Shown: piece after piece, positions 16,951 to 26,120 of the stretch
How the letters are laid out: the number at the start of each line of letters is the position of its first letter
Position numbering within the stretch: position 1 is the first letter of the stretch
Assembly (NCBI GenBank): GCA_036654095.1
Contig: JAVVSR010000002.1
Span: 62,001 to 126,000 of the forward strand
Direction: 5' to 3'
From: JAVVSR01 sp036654095
GTDB lineage: Bacteria > Bacillota > Clostridia > Christensenellales > CAG-917
Length of the DNA stretch: 64,000 nt
Made by a program: the position numbers and the translations under genes
The notes under the pieces: model-generated
Told to the model about the DNA's origin: nothing
Databases searched by the model: none
The model's input: the letters and a program-made list of their open reading frames with translations, nothing else

Positions 16951-18037
16951 TTTTATTACCTCCTGCTTTCCTTAAAAGTTCAATATACTTTTCAAAAATC
17001 AAAATGCTATCAGCAGTGCCTTCCGCGCTTTCGGGGTGATACTGCATACCTATTACACCATTTAATTGGTCAAAAACACCTTCCGCCTCATTATCTAAAA
17101 GATTGATATGCGTAATTTTGATTTGTTTGCCTAAAAGGCTGTCATTGTTAAGCGCATAAGAATGATTTTGTGTTGTAATTTCGACCTTTCCAGTTTCGAG
17201 GTCTTTAACTGGAATATTTGAGCCTCGGTGTCCAAACTTCATTTTATATGTTGTCGCCCCGTATGCCAGCCCAATCAACTGACAGCCTAAGCTAAGCCCA
17301 AAAATAGGCATTTTGCCCCGAGCTTTATTGATAAGTTCAATTATCTCAATAATTTCCATTGGATTGCCGGGGCCATTTGTAATAAACAAGCCGTCAGCTT
17401 TTAACTTGACGATATCATCAAATGAGGTGTTAAACGGCACAATAACCACATTACAGCCGTATTCGTTAAGTTTTTTAATTACGCTATATTTAATACCACA
17501 GTCGACGGCAACTACTGTAAACTCTGGATTTCTCGTTCTTGAGTACCATACTTTTTGTGTAGAAACCAACTCAACAGGACGCTTCTTAAGTTTTGAACTC
17601 TTCAGTTCTACTAAGCACTCGTCAATGCACCTGTTTGAATCGGTAATCATTGCAAGCATCTCGCCTTCGTCGCGAATTATTTTAACTATTTCACGTGTAT
17701 CCAAGTCGGCAATTCCTGAAACATTGTTGTCAAGCATAACTTCGCTCAATGTTTTAGTGTAGCGGAAGTTCGACGGCAAATCATTATACTCGCGAACAAC
17801 CAATCCGCTTAAAAATATCCCCTTTGATTCATAATCCTCATCAGCTAAACCATAGTTTCCAATAAGAGGATAGCTCATAACAACTATCTGCTCTGCGTAA
17901 CACGGGTCAGAAATTATTTCTTGATATCCTACCATACAGGTATTAAAAACCAATTCGGCGATTCGCGTACTTTTGCCTCCAAACCCTTCACCGTAAAAGA
18001 CTTTACCGTTTTCTAACACAAGCATTTTATCTTTCAT
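16928..18037 (-). CDS. carA: Carbamoyl-phosphate synthase small subunit, nucleophile Cys replaced by Ser
   Basis: 369 residues, normal length. The N-terminal CPSase small domain (about 1-150) is followed by a class I glutamine amidotransferase domain. The usual nucleophile elbow G-I-C-L-G-H-Q reads GLSLGCQ here: residue 249 is Ser (codon AGC, 17291-17293), and the normal His three positions later is Cys 252 (TGT, 17282-17284). The other triad residues are present in QYHPESAEG, as is the KFGHRGSN segment. Ser at this position is known in ammonia-dependent mitochondrial CPS1. Here it suggests loss of glutaminase activity, while the subunit is kept as a structural partner. A strong GGAGG precedes ATG 18037, and the gene overlaps carB. 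Confidence 0.95.
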   Translation of the reverse strand: MKDKMLVLENGKVFYGEGFGGKSTRIAELVFNTCMVGYQEIISDPCYAEQIVVMSYPLIGNYGLADEDYESKGIFLSGLVVREYNDLPSNFRYTKTLSEVMLDNNVSGIADLDTREIVKIIRDEGEMLAMITDSNRCIDECLVELKSSKLKKRPVELVSTQKVWYSRTRNPEFTVVAVDCGIKYSVIKKLNEYGCNVVIVPFNTSFDDIVKLKADGLFITNGPGNPMEIIEIIELINKARGKMPIFGLSLGCQLIGLAYGATTYKMKFGHRGSNIPVKDLETGKVEITTQNHSYALNNDSLLGKQIKITHINLLDNEAEGVFDQLNGVIGMQYHPESAEGTADSILIFEKYIELLRKAGGNKNAQENRY

Positions 18038-18075
18038 TGTAACCTCCCGATATATCTAAAATTTTATATTTCAAA

Positions 18076-19284
18076 TTATATTGCCCTGTAAACGACTTTG
18101 CCGTCAACAAGCGTTAAAACGTTCATTCCAAAAAGCGACTCTCCGATAAATGGCGAGTTTTTACTTTTTGAAAGTATTTCATCCTTTCTATAAGTATGTT
18201 GATTTTCAATATCAAGCACCGCAATATCAGCCACGCTGCCTTCTTCTATGTTGCTGTGTAAAATACTGAAACGGTCAGACGGATTATAAACAAGCCAATT
18301 CAAAAATTTTTCATATGAAGCAAGTCCCGTTTTTATAAAGTAAGTAAAAATAATCGGCGCAAGCGTTTCAAACCCAATTATGCCGTTTGGAGCTTTTTCA
18401 TATACAACAGCTTTGTCTTGTTCGCTATGCGGCGCGTGGTCGGTAGCAATCATATCAGCGACGCCTGTTAGCAAAGCTTTTATCGTAAACATCATATCAC
18501 GACGCGAACGTAAAGGAGGATTCATTTTAAAATTTGTGTTGCCACATATATCGTCTTCGCAAAGCACTAAGTGATGTGGAGTTACCTCACAAGTAACATC
18601 AACTCCATTTAACTTAGCCTTTTCAATGGCATTAAAGCTTCTTTCTGTTGACATATGACAAAAATGATATTTGCAGCCAATTTCCTTTACAAGCGCCAAT
18701 TCTCGCTCAACTGCTAAATATTCAGCCTCGCCAGAAGTTCCGTAACCGTTCATTTCCGCGTGCGATGATATCACAACGTCGTTTGCTTTCGCCCAACGCA
18801 TAGCCTGCTTTAACACATCAATATTGTTTACGCCTCGACCATCGTCAGTGATACCCTTCACCTTACCAATTAGCTCGTCTAATGCCGAAACTTCAATGCC
18901 TAATTCACCTTTTGAAACACTTGCGTATGGATAAATTTTAATTACGCTTTCGACGTCTATAATGCTTTGTTCAATTTGTAAATTTTCATAACAGTCGGGC
19001 GTAGGGTTAAGGTTTGGCATAGCCATAGCAGATGTTATCCCACCCTTAGCCGCGCTTCTGCTTTCCGAATAAATTGTACCTTTACCCTCAAAACCAGGCT
19101 CGCGGAAATGCGCGTGTACATCAATAGTGCCGGGAATAACCCAGCACTTGGAAACATCAATAACGTTGCAATTTGAAAGAGAAATACAATCATCAATCTT
19201 TTTAATAAGATTGCCCTCTATCAATATATCTTTTTTAATTAAGCTGCCGCCTAAAAGCACACTTCCATTTTTTAATAAAATCAA
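18076..19284 (-). CDS. pyrC: Dihydroorotase
   Basis: 402 residues, a type I (about 45 kDa) dihydroorotase of the amidohydrolase superfamily. The metal site is seen as DVHAHFREPGFEG (about 56-68), SHAEM, CHMSTE and ATDHAPHS. It closes carbamoyl aspartate to dihydroorotate, the third step. The start is a TTG at 19284, six bases after GGAGGG and overlapping the pyrB stop. Genes on both sides belong to the same pathway. Confidence 0.96.
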   Translation of the reverse strand: MILLKNGSVLLGGSLIKKDILIEGNLIKKIDDCISLSNCNVIDVSKCWVIPGTIDVHAHFREPGFEGKGTIYSESRSAAKGGITSAMAMPNLNPTPDCYENLQIEQSIIDVESVIKIYPYASVSKGELGIEVSALDELIGKVKGITDDGRGVNNIDVLKQAMRWAKANDVVISSHAEMNGYGTSGEAEYLAVERELALVKEIGCKYHFCHMSTERSFNAIEKAKLNGVDVTCEVTPHHLVLCEDDICGNTNFKMNPPLRSRRDMMFTIKALLTGVADMIATDHAPHSEQDKAVVYEKAPNGIIGFETLAPIIFTYFIKTGLASYEKFLNWLVYNPSDRFSILHSNIEEGSVADIAVLDIENQHTYRKDEILSKSKNSPFIGESLFGMNVLTLVDGKVVYRAI

Positions 19285-20153
19285 AGCAAGCCCTCCATTA
19301 CCATATAAATAACCGCCATCCGAACATAAACACCATTTTCCATTTGCTTATATATTCTGCTAACATTACATTCAGCGACATCGTCGGCTATTTCAATACC
19401 TCGGTTAATAGGCGCGGGGTGAATAATGATTGCACCCTTATTCATGTTTTTCACACGCTCCATTGTCATTCCCCAATTTTTCAAATATTCATTAGCCGCG
19501 ACTTCAGTACCGTCGTGATGCCGTTCAAACTGCACGCGCAATAAATTAATAACATCTGCAAATTTAACCGCGTCGTCTAAACTAACAAGCGTACCCGTGT
19601 CATCAACAAACTGACTAGGCGCGCAAATATAAACTTCCATTCCAAGTCTTTTCATAATTTCAGCGTTACCGTGCGCCACGCGAGAGTGAACAATATCGCC
19701 AACAATACAAACTTTTAAACCATCAAATCGCCCAAATTCCTCATATATGGTCATTAAATCCAATAAAGTTTGAGTTGGATGGTTTGATGTGCCATCTCCG
19801 CCATTAAAAATAGGGATTTGGATATTTTCCAAATCCCTATAATATTCATTTTGCGAATGTCTAATAACAACACCATCAACACCCAACGCCTCAAAAGTAC
19901 GAACAGTGTCGTACAATGTTTCGCCCTTAGCAACGCTAGAAGCGCCCACGTTAAATGTAATAGGAGTAATGCCAAGCCTTAGCATTGCCATTTGAAAACT
20001 AAACTGCGTACGGGTAGAGTTTTCATAAAACAGGCTAGCCATTCTTTTCCCCGAATAATCCACTTTTTTCCCCTGCTTAAATTGAATAGCAAGGTCAATA
20101 ATGTCGCAAATTTTTTGTGTGGATAGAACTTTTAAAGTAAGCAATCCTTTCAT
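19281..20153 (-). CDS. pyrB: Aspartate carbamoyltransferase catalytic subunit
   Basis: 290 residues. The carbamoyl-phosphate motif is ENSTRTQFSF (about 50-59), with HPTQTLLDL, RVQFERH and the aspartate-binding HPAPINRG. It makes carbamoyl aspartate. No pyrI regulatory subunit is encoded next to it, as usual in Gram-positive bacteria. It is the first gene of the operon behind a strong promoter with an unusual leader. ATG 20153 follows GAGG. Confidence 0.96.
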   Translation of the reverse strand: MKGLLTLKVLSTQKICDIIDLAIQFKQGKKVDYSGKRMASLFYENSTRTQFSFQMAMLRLGITPITFNVGASSVAKGETLYDTVRTFEALGVDGVVIRHSQNEYYRDLENIQIPIFNGGDGTSNHPTQTLLDLMTIYEEFGRFDGLKVCIVGDIVHSRVAHGNAEIMKRLGMEVYICAPSQFVDDTGTLVSLDDAVKFADVINLLRVQFERHHDGTEVAANEYLKNWGMTMERVKNMNKGAIIIHPAPINRGIEIADDVAECNVSRIYKQMENGVYVRMAVIYMVMEGLL

Positions 20154-20169
20154 TAAAAAACCTCAATTT

Positions 20170-20199
20170 GGCAAAAAAATTTTGGCAAATCATTTTGCC
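20170..20199 (-). promoter_or_regulatory. Hairpin pair in the pyrB leader, possible attenuator
   Basis: On the minus strand GGCAAA (20194-20199) can pair with TTTGCC at 20184-20189, followed by a run of seven U, or with a second TTTGCC at 20170-20175 close to the ribosome binding site. The first would stop transcription; the second could control translation. I find no PyrR-type binding motif. Confidence 0.4.
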
Positions 20200-20241
20200 G
20201 AAACCTTTTTTCACATACCTACATTCGTGTTTATTTGTTTA

Positions 20242-20270
20242 ATTATATCACGAAATATTGTTATATGCAA
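20242..20270 (-). promoter_or_regulatory. Sigma-A promoter of the pyr operon
   Basis: Minus-strand TTGCAT (20265-20270), 17-base spacer, TATAAT (20242-20247). Start expected near 20235, giving a leader of about 80 bases. Confidence 0.75.
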
Positions 20271-20470
20271 ATGTTTTGAGTACGCCAGACAATATTTTTT
20301 TAATATTTATATTTAATCTTATAATTAGGATTTAACAGCAAATTTAAATATTGAAACCAAATATAATGATATTCAGTTATAATTATGTTTGCTTTTTATC
20401 ATAACAATTTAATTTACACTTTCTTTCAGCAAGTATTGCAATGTTATAATTAATAAATTAAACAATAACT
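20271..20470. other. Intergenic, AT-rich
   Basis: Between the transglycosylase gene and the pyr promoter. I see no gene and no clear terminator with a stable stem. Confidence 0.4.
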
Positions 20471-20995
20471 TTACTTAAACCTATATAGTTTATAAAACTT
20501 TTTAACACGCGCTACATACTTTCTTGTTTCGTCATAAGGGATATCCTCTACTCTTTTAATTCCGTCAGCTAACCATTGTTTTATTGTCCCCTCTCCTGCA
20601 TTATACGCGGCCAAGCCAAATTCAAAATCAAATTTTTCAATCAAGTAATCTAAATATTTTACACCTAATAATATATTTATTTCGGCACTATATAATAATT
20701 CATAATTAAAATATCCTAGCTTTAAAATGTCCTCATATATCCACTTGGCTGTTGCTGGCTTCAGTTGCATTAAACCAACTGCGCCCTTTTCGGATATTGC
20801 CTTGATATCAAACCCACTTTCCACTTTAATAACCGCCAAAACCAATCGATTATCCACTCCAAACTTTTTTGCAGCAACAGAAACTTCCTCATCGTACTTG
20901 GTAAAAAACACCGAATACATTGTTAAGGAAATTATTAAAAGAATCACAGCTGTCACTGATAGCCATAAATTTAAGTTGTTTTTATTTTTTTTCAC
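20471..20995 (-). CDS. Membrane-anchored lytic transglycosylase (SLT family)
   Basis: 174 residues. An N-terminal membrane anchor (about 9-30) is followed by a lysozyme-like SLT domain. The catalytic Glu is residue 59 in KVESGFD. The family motifs GAVGLMQLKPATA and AAYNAGEGTI are present. It cleaves peptidoglycan glycan strands at the outer face of the membrane. The start is a GTG at 20995 with no ribosome binding site. A CATAAT -10-like box lies only about 14 bases upstream, so the mRNA may be leaderless. It stands alone downstream of the coaE terminator. Confidence 0.88.
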   Translation of the reverse strand: MKKNKNNLNLWLSVTAVILLIISLTMYSVFFTKYDEEVSVAAKKFGVDNRLVLAVIKVESGFDIKAISEKGAVGLMQLKPATAKWIYEDILKLGYFNYELLYSAEINILLGVKYLDYLIEKFDFEFGLAAYNAGEGTIKQWLADGIKRVEDIPYDETRKYVARVKKFYKLYRFK

Positions 20996-21023
20996 GTTAC
21001 AATATATTATGCTTCAATTTAGC

Positions 21024-21051
21024 CAAAAAAAACAACCGCTAATATAGCGGT
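21024..21051 (-). terminator. Terminator of polA-coaE
   Basis: Perfect 7-bp stem ACCGCTA/TAGCGGT with a three-base loop, followed on the minus strand by TG and eight T. Confidence 0.8.
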
Positions 21052-21242
21052 CATAATTGGTTTAATTAAATAAAAAAATATAGTACTAATTTACAAAAAA
21101 ATTACTTCCTAAAATTTTTCTCGCTTGCTTAAAATACCTTTTATAAAAATATTGATTAAAACAAGCAAAACTATGTGCCGTAAAATTGTCAAAAAAATGC
21201 CTCAATTATAATTTCAGCTTGTTTTACGTAAAATGTTGTGCG

Positions 21243-21833
21243 CTAGTTTTCAATATGTATAGGGGTTATGCCTGTATCCGCTTCGATTTTTATAAGCATT
21301 TCACGAACTCGCCTGTACAATTCGTCATATGATGCCTTGTTTTCAATTATGTAATCGGCATATTTTTCGCGTTCGCCATCGCTTAACTGCGACATAATCA
21401 TTTTGTGCGCCAAAATTTTATCAATGCCACTACGGTCAAAAAGCCGTGATACCCTTATATCGTATGGCGCGGTAATAACAATAATTTTATCAAACATAGT
21501 TTGCATTCCACTTTCAAACAGCAGTGGTACTTCTACAAACAAATCTAAGCCCGCGCGCTTAATTTCACTAAAAATAATTGGGTGGGCAATACTGTTTAGC
21601 AGCTGACGTTTGTCATAGTCGTTAAAAATAATTTTCCTTAAAATATCCTTATTAATTTTGCCATCAACCACCGCCGACGGAAAGGCAGTTTGTATTTTTT
21701 CAATATAATCAGCGCGCAACAAGAGCCTCGCATTGATTTCGTCTGCCGAGGCAACCTTGTAACCCAACGAAGATATAATTTTCATAACTTCGCTTTTCCC
21801 AACTCCAATACCACCAGTAACTGCAATTCTCAT
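21243..21833 (-). CDS. coaE: Dephospho-CoA kinase
   Basis: 196 residues, usual length. P-loop VTGGIGVGKSEV (about 4-15), the CoA-binding AHPIIFSEI segment and the LID region with RLFDRSG. It phosphorylates dephospho-CoA, the last step of coenzyme A synthesis. The ATG shares its first base with the polA stop (TAATG), so it is translationally coupled. The polA-coaE order is common in Firmicutes. Confidence 0.95.
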   Translation of the reverse strand: MRIAVTGGIGVGKSEVMKIISSLGYKVASADEINARLLLRADYIEKIQTAFPSAVVDGKINKDILRKIIFNDYDKRQLLNSIAHPIIFSEIKRAGLDLFVEVPLLFESGMQTMFDKIIVITAPYDIRVSRLFDRSGIDKILAHKMIMSQLSDGEREKYADYIIENKASYDELYRRVREMLIKIEADTGITPIHIEN

Positions 21834-24379
21834 TAATCTGCCTCAAACCAACTTCTGCCTGTTTTAACATTTACCGTCAACGGAACACTAAGTTTAACGG
21901 CATTTTCCATACAGTTTTTTAATTCAGACGTGATAAACTCGGCCTCCGACTGTTCGGTTTCAATTATCAATTCATCGTGAACTTGCAAAAGCATTTTAGA
22001 ATTTGTATTTTTAAGTCGTTTTTCAACTTCAAGCATAGCAATTTTAATAATGTCGGCAGCAGTACCCTGCAAAGGTAAATTCATAGCTGCACGCTTCCCA
22101 AATTCTCTAATATTATGATTAGTTGATTTAATTTCAGGAAGTTCACGAATACGGCCAAAAAAAGTGGTTATATAACCGTGTTCTTCAGCGAAAGCGACGT
22201 TTTTATCCATATATTCTTTTACGCGCGGATAAGTTGCGAAGTACTTTTCAATATATATTTTAGCCTTTCGCGCGCTAATAGACAAGTTGTTTGCCAAGCC
22301 AAAATCACTTATGCCATAAATAATACCAAAGTTCACGGCTTTAGCGTCGCGGCGCATTTCAGATGTGACTTCATTTTGACTCACGCCAAAAATTTCAGCA
22401 GCGGTAGATGCGTGTATGTCGCGACTTTCGATATATGCTTTAATTAAATTTTCATCGCCACTGAAATGCGCTAAAAGCCTAAGTTCAATTTGCGAGTAGT
22501 CGGCGCATACCAAAAGCTTACCTTTATCCGCAACAAAAGCCCGCCTTATTTCGCGCCCTTCGGACGTGCGTGTAGGAATATTTTGCAAGTTCGGTTCAAC
22601 CGACGAAAGCCTACCTGTTGATGTTACAGTTTGTTTATACTCGGTATGAATACGACCATCGCCAGCAATAACTTTTTTAAGTCCGTCAACGTAAGTCGAC
22701 TGAAGCTTGGAAAGTTGCCGATACCTAATAATCAAAGGAATAATTGGATGTTCATCATAGAGGTCGTTCAACACTTCAATGCCTACCGAAAGCCCCGTTT
22801 TATTTTTCTTTTTAGACAACAATTTAAGTTTATCAAAAAGAATAACGGCCAACTGCTTGGGCGAATTAATATTGAAAGTTTCTCCTGAATACGTATAAAT
22901 GTTATTAGTTAAAGTATCCAATTCTAAAGTATATTTATCGCTTAGCTCATTTAGCACATTTTCGTCAACGCGTATGCCTTTAACTTCCATACCAAACAAA
23001 ACATTTTCAAGAGGCAATTCAATGTCATAGTAAAGTTTTGATAGGTTTTTTTCATTTAAATCGCAAGTTAGTCTTTCTAAAATCAAAAACAAGGTTGACA
23101 CATTTTCTTGCTCGCCGAACCCGAAACATAAAAACATTTCGCTCATACTTGAAAAGTTTTTGCTGCCTTTAACCAAATGCGCCATTAAAAGTGTATCGTA
23201 AATTTCACCATTAATACTAATATTATATTCATTTAGCGAATGCAATAAAGCCTTGTAATCGTACAAGATTTTATCAGTATTGGCAATTAGTAAAGGCTTT
23301 ATAGTTTCAAGTATAACATCAATAGACAGTTCGCCAAACAGGTCATTTGATGGCGACACTAAAAACTGTTTGTCCTTGCAAATTGAAAAGCAAATATTGA
23401 CTCCAAATGTTAAAGCTAAAGGCTTATCAACACATTCATTAACGGCGGCTATTAATGCTTCCAAATTGTCAACATTAATTGTTGATATATCTGTTTGTGT
23501 AAATAAAACATCTGTTTCGTCATTTGTATCAAATTTAAGACGTTTAATTAGATTGACAAAATCAAGTTCAATTAGCCCTTCTTTGGCTTTTTTAGTAAAC
23601 GGATAAACCAACTTTAAATCATCTAATTTACATTTAAGCGGAACATCTGTATTTATAGTTGCCAGTTGATATGACATCTTTGCAATAGCCTCTCCTTCAA
23701 CTAGCCTTTCGCCAACTTTACCTGAAATTTTTGAAGCGTTTGCCAGCACATTTTCAAGCGTCTTATATTCGTTTAAAAGTATCATTGCTGTTTTTTCGCC
23801 AATGCCCGCAATCCCCGGAATGTTGTCAGCCGTATCTCCCCGTAAAGCTTTGTAGTCAATAATTGACTGTGGCGTAAATCCATCTTCAGCCAAGCGCGCT
23901 TCGTCATACATTATCACATCTGATATCCCACGCTTAGTGTAGCATATTTTAGTGTTGTCACTAATTAACTGTAATGCGTCACGGTCGCCAGTCACAATTA
24001 TTGTATCCATATCAAACCGTTTTGCCATTGTACCTAAAATATCATCAGCTTCATAACCCGCTAACTCTAAAATTGTAATCCCAAAATCATTTAAAACCTT
24101 TTTTAACATAGGTACTTGCGCAACCAATTCATCAGGCATTGGCTTTCTCGTAGCTTTATATGGCGCAAACATCTCGTGCCTAAAAGTCGGAAATCTTAGG
24201 TCAAATGCCGCCGCTATGTGCGTTGGCTTTTCATCTGAAATCAATTTTGTCATCATAGTAACAAAACCATATATCGCACCCGTCGGACGTCCTTGCCTGT
24301 CAGTCAAAGCAGATTTTTGCAACGCATAAAACGCGCGATACATTAAGCTGTTGCTATCTAGTAAAATTAATTTATCCAT
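21833..24379 (-). CDS. polA: DNA polymerase I
   Basis: 848 residues from ATG 24379, which follows a weak AGGTG; a GTG two codons upstream is less likely. The N-terminal 5'-3' exonuclease has LLDSNSLMYRAFYAL, AGYEADDILGT, VTGDRDALQLI and GDTADNIPGIAGIGEKTA. The middle 3'-5' exonuclease-like domain (about 290-470) lacks the usual acidic metal ligands, as in many Gram-positive enzymes, so proofreading is probably absent. The polymerase domain has DYSQIELRLLAHFSGD, RRDAKAVNFGIIYG and LLQVHDELI. It fills gaps and removes RNA primers and damaged nucleotides. Confidence 0.97.
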   Translation of the reverse strand: MDKLILLDSNSLMYRAFYALQKSALTDRQGRPTGAIYGFVTMMTKLISDEKPTHIAAAFDLRFPTFRHEMFAPYKATRKPMPDELVAQVPMLKKVLNDFGITILELAGYEADDILGTMAKRFDMDTIIVTGDRDALQLISDNTKICYTKRGISDVIMYDEARLAEDGFTPQSIIDYKALRGDTADNIPGIAGIGEKTAMILLNEYKTLENVLANASKISGKVGERLVEGEAIAKMSYQLATINTDVPLKCKLDDLKLVYPFTKKAKEGLIELDFVNLIKRLKFDTNDETDVLFTQTDISTINVDNLEALIAAVNECVDKPLALTFGVNICFSICKDKQFLVSPSNDLFGELSIDVILETIKPLLIANTDKILYDYKALLHSLNEYNISINGEIYDTLLMAHLVKGSKNFSSMSEMFLCFGFGEQENVSTLFLILERLTCDLNEKNLSKLYYDIELPLENVLFGMEVKGIRVDENVLNELSDKYTLELDTLTNNIYTYSGETFNINSPKQLAVILFDKLKLLSKKKNKTGLSVGIEVLNDLYDEHPIIPLIIRYRQLSKLQSTYVDGLKKVIAGDGRIHTEYKQTVTSTGRLSSVEPNLQNIPTRTSEGREIRRAFVADKGKLLVCADYSQIELRLLAHFSGDENLIKAYIESRDIHASTAAEIFGVSQNEVTSEMRRDAKAVNFGIIYGISDFGLANNLSISARKAKIYIEKYFATYPRVKEYMDKNVAFAEEHGYITTFFGRIRELPEIKSTNHNIREFGKRAAMNLPLQGTAADIIKIAMLEVEKRLKNTNSKMLLQVHDELIIETEQSEAEFITSELKNCMENAVKLSVPLTVNVKTGRSWFEAD

Positions 24380-24504
24380 ACACACCTATTATTTCCATAT
24401 ATTATTTTAATATTTACAACTAGTCATCTTTTATCATTGCCATTACGTTATAAAAGTTACCCTATTTAATTATTTGCCGACTAACAATTTAATTTAGTTT
24501 CCCT

Positions 24505-25710
24505 TTACTCATTAAATGGATAATGCTTATATAACGATACAAAAATTTTTCTTAGCAATGGTTTTATTTCAATGCCTTTCTTTAACGCCGTATCTAAATT
24601 TTTAAATGTTTCAGCCTTTGCTTTCGCTGTTTGCATAATTAAATTAAAGAAATCATCAATAGTATAAATTGCGTATCTCTCTAACCCTAAAGCCAACGCG
24701 AACTCTTCCAAAAAAGCTACAAAGGCTTTACAATCGCTTGTATCCTTATCAAGCGCAAGCTCAAGTTTAACCGTATCGCAAATGTCCTCTATATTTGAGT
24801 GTAGGTATTTATGAATTTTTAGTCCCAAGTCGTCCATAATAGGCGGAAAACTTTCTTCATTAATATTCAACATAAAACGATAGAAGTCATCGTGCGAAGG
24901 ACAAATCACGCAGTATTTAAAACTAGGCATATCCAACAATAGACGTTTGGTATCATAGTAGCCCATTTTCATATAGTTTTTAACATTATCTTGAGTAAAT
25001 TCCAGCGCGTAAGCCATTTTTTCACTAGGGATAACATATCTCATATTTACCCCGTCTTTGACTTCTATTTTTCGACGAGGCTTTCTTGAGCTTGTGCGTA
25101 TAATGATAATATCGTCATAGCCTTTGGCCACAAGTAATTTGACAGGCATATTGTCATAAACGCCACCGTCAATAAAACGTTTACCATCGTTTCCCGAAAT
25201 TTGTTGCCACCTAAATAATGGATAACTGGCGCTTGCTATTACATAATCACAAAGCTGTCCAACGGGGATATCTTCTTTCATTAAATAATGCACATTAAAA
25301 TCAGGAACGCTGAAAGTAACCAATCCAAAGTCTTTATTGCTTCGCCTCACGGCCGATTCATCAATATAACTTGCCAAAAATTTATGAAGCTGTTCGGTGC
25401 TTCGGTCAATAAGCCCACCCAAATTTTTTAGCGTTTTACCTAGACCCATAAGTATATTTTTATCGATTTCTCGATTAAGAATACGAATCATATTTTCGTC
25501 ATCAAAAGCAAGAACGGTAGTCATAGTAATATTATCCCACATTTCAATCGTTTTTTGCCAATCGCCCTGCGCAAGCATCGCTGCGTTTACAGCGCCGATT
25601 GAAGTACCGACATATCCGTCAAATTCATAACCGTGTTCAAACAATGCCGTAAGCGCGCCAATATGAAATGCGCCTTTCACGCCACCGCCCTCTAAAACTA
25701 ATCCACGCAT
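24505..25710 (-). CDS. Patatin-like phospholipase
   Basis: 401 residues. The oxyanion loop is LEGGGVKGAFHIGAL (about 6-20), the nucleophile is Ser 37 in GTSIGA, and the catalytic Asp is near 181 in FIDGGVYDNMP. There is no signal peptide, so it should act inside the cell as a lipid acyl hydrolase. The C-terminal ~130 residues are helical and typical of the RssA/YjjU-type family. The natural lipid is unknown. It is a single gene behind a near-consensus promoter, and GAGGAG precedes ATG 25710. Confidence 0.92.
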   Translation of the reverse strand: MRGLVLEGGGVKGAFHIGALTALFEHGYEFDGYVGTSIGAVNAAMLAQGDWQKTIEMWDNITMTTVLAFDDENMIRILNREIDKNILMGLGKTLKNLGGLIDRSTEQLHKFLASYIDESAVRRSNKDFGLVTFSVPDFNVHYLMKEDIPVGQLCDYVIASASYPLFRWQQISGNDGKRFIDGGVYDNMPVKLLVAKGYDDIIIIRTSSRKPRRKIEVKDGVNMRYVIPSEKMAYALEFTQDNVKNYMKMGYYDTKRLLLDMPSFKYCVICPSHDDFYRFMLNINEESFPPIMDDLGLKIHKYLHSNIEDICDTVKLELALDKDTSDCKAFVAFLEEFALALGLERYAIYTIDDFFNLIMQTAKAKAETFKNLDTALKKGIEIKPLLRKIFVSLYKHYPFNE

Positions 25711-25734
25711 ATTTTCTCCTCGACTATTATGTAT

Positions 25735-25764
25735 ATTATAGCGTTATTTAACACTAATTGTCAA
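25735..25764 (-). promoter_or_regulatory. Sigma-A promoter of the patatin gene
   Basis: Minus-strand TTGACA (25759-25764), 18-base spacer, TATAAT (25735-25740). Confidence 0.8.
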
Positions 25765-25957
25765 GGTAGAACAAAAGAAAAGCAATCGGCGCAATAAGCT
25801 GACTTATGTTTTGTTTAATATAAGCGATATACCGATGTTAAACTGACAATTAAAAATTAATTTAATAAATAAATTTTGTTAAATTAAAAATATGGAACAA
25901 TTTAAAATGTAACACTATTTAAAGCAAGCCAACCATTTAAAACTGTGTATACAATTT
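25765..25957. other. AT-rich intergenic stretch
   Basis: Contains an extra copy of AAAGCAAGCCAA (25921-25932) that matches one arm of the following terminator. No gene seen. Confidence 0.5.
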
Positions 25958-25990
25958 AAAAGCAAGCCAATCAAATGGCTTGCTTTTTTA
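25958..25990 (-). terminator. Terminator of the ABC/Ig-like operon
   Basis: Twelve-bp perfect stem AAAAGCAAGCCA/TGGCTTGCTTTT with a 6-base loop, with U runs on either strand. It lies 130 bases after the stop at 26121. Confidence 0.75.
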
Positions 25991-26120
25991 ATTTAGTTCA
26001 CATACAACTATTTTTATATCAATTTGGTTTTAAATTTGTTTTTGCAATTAACGTTAAACTATCTTCAAACAAAAATTACATATTTATTTGGTTTTTATTT
26101 AAAATACAATTTGCATTAAA

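Noticed and set aside
20154..20270. PyrR binding site in the pyr leader
   Set aside because: No sequence resembling the conserved AGUCCAGAGAGGCU-type loop is present; only the GGCAAA/TTTGCC pairings are seen.
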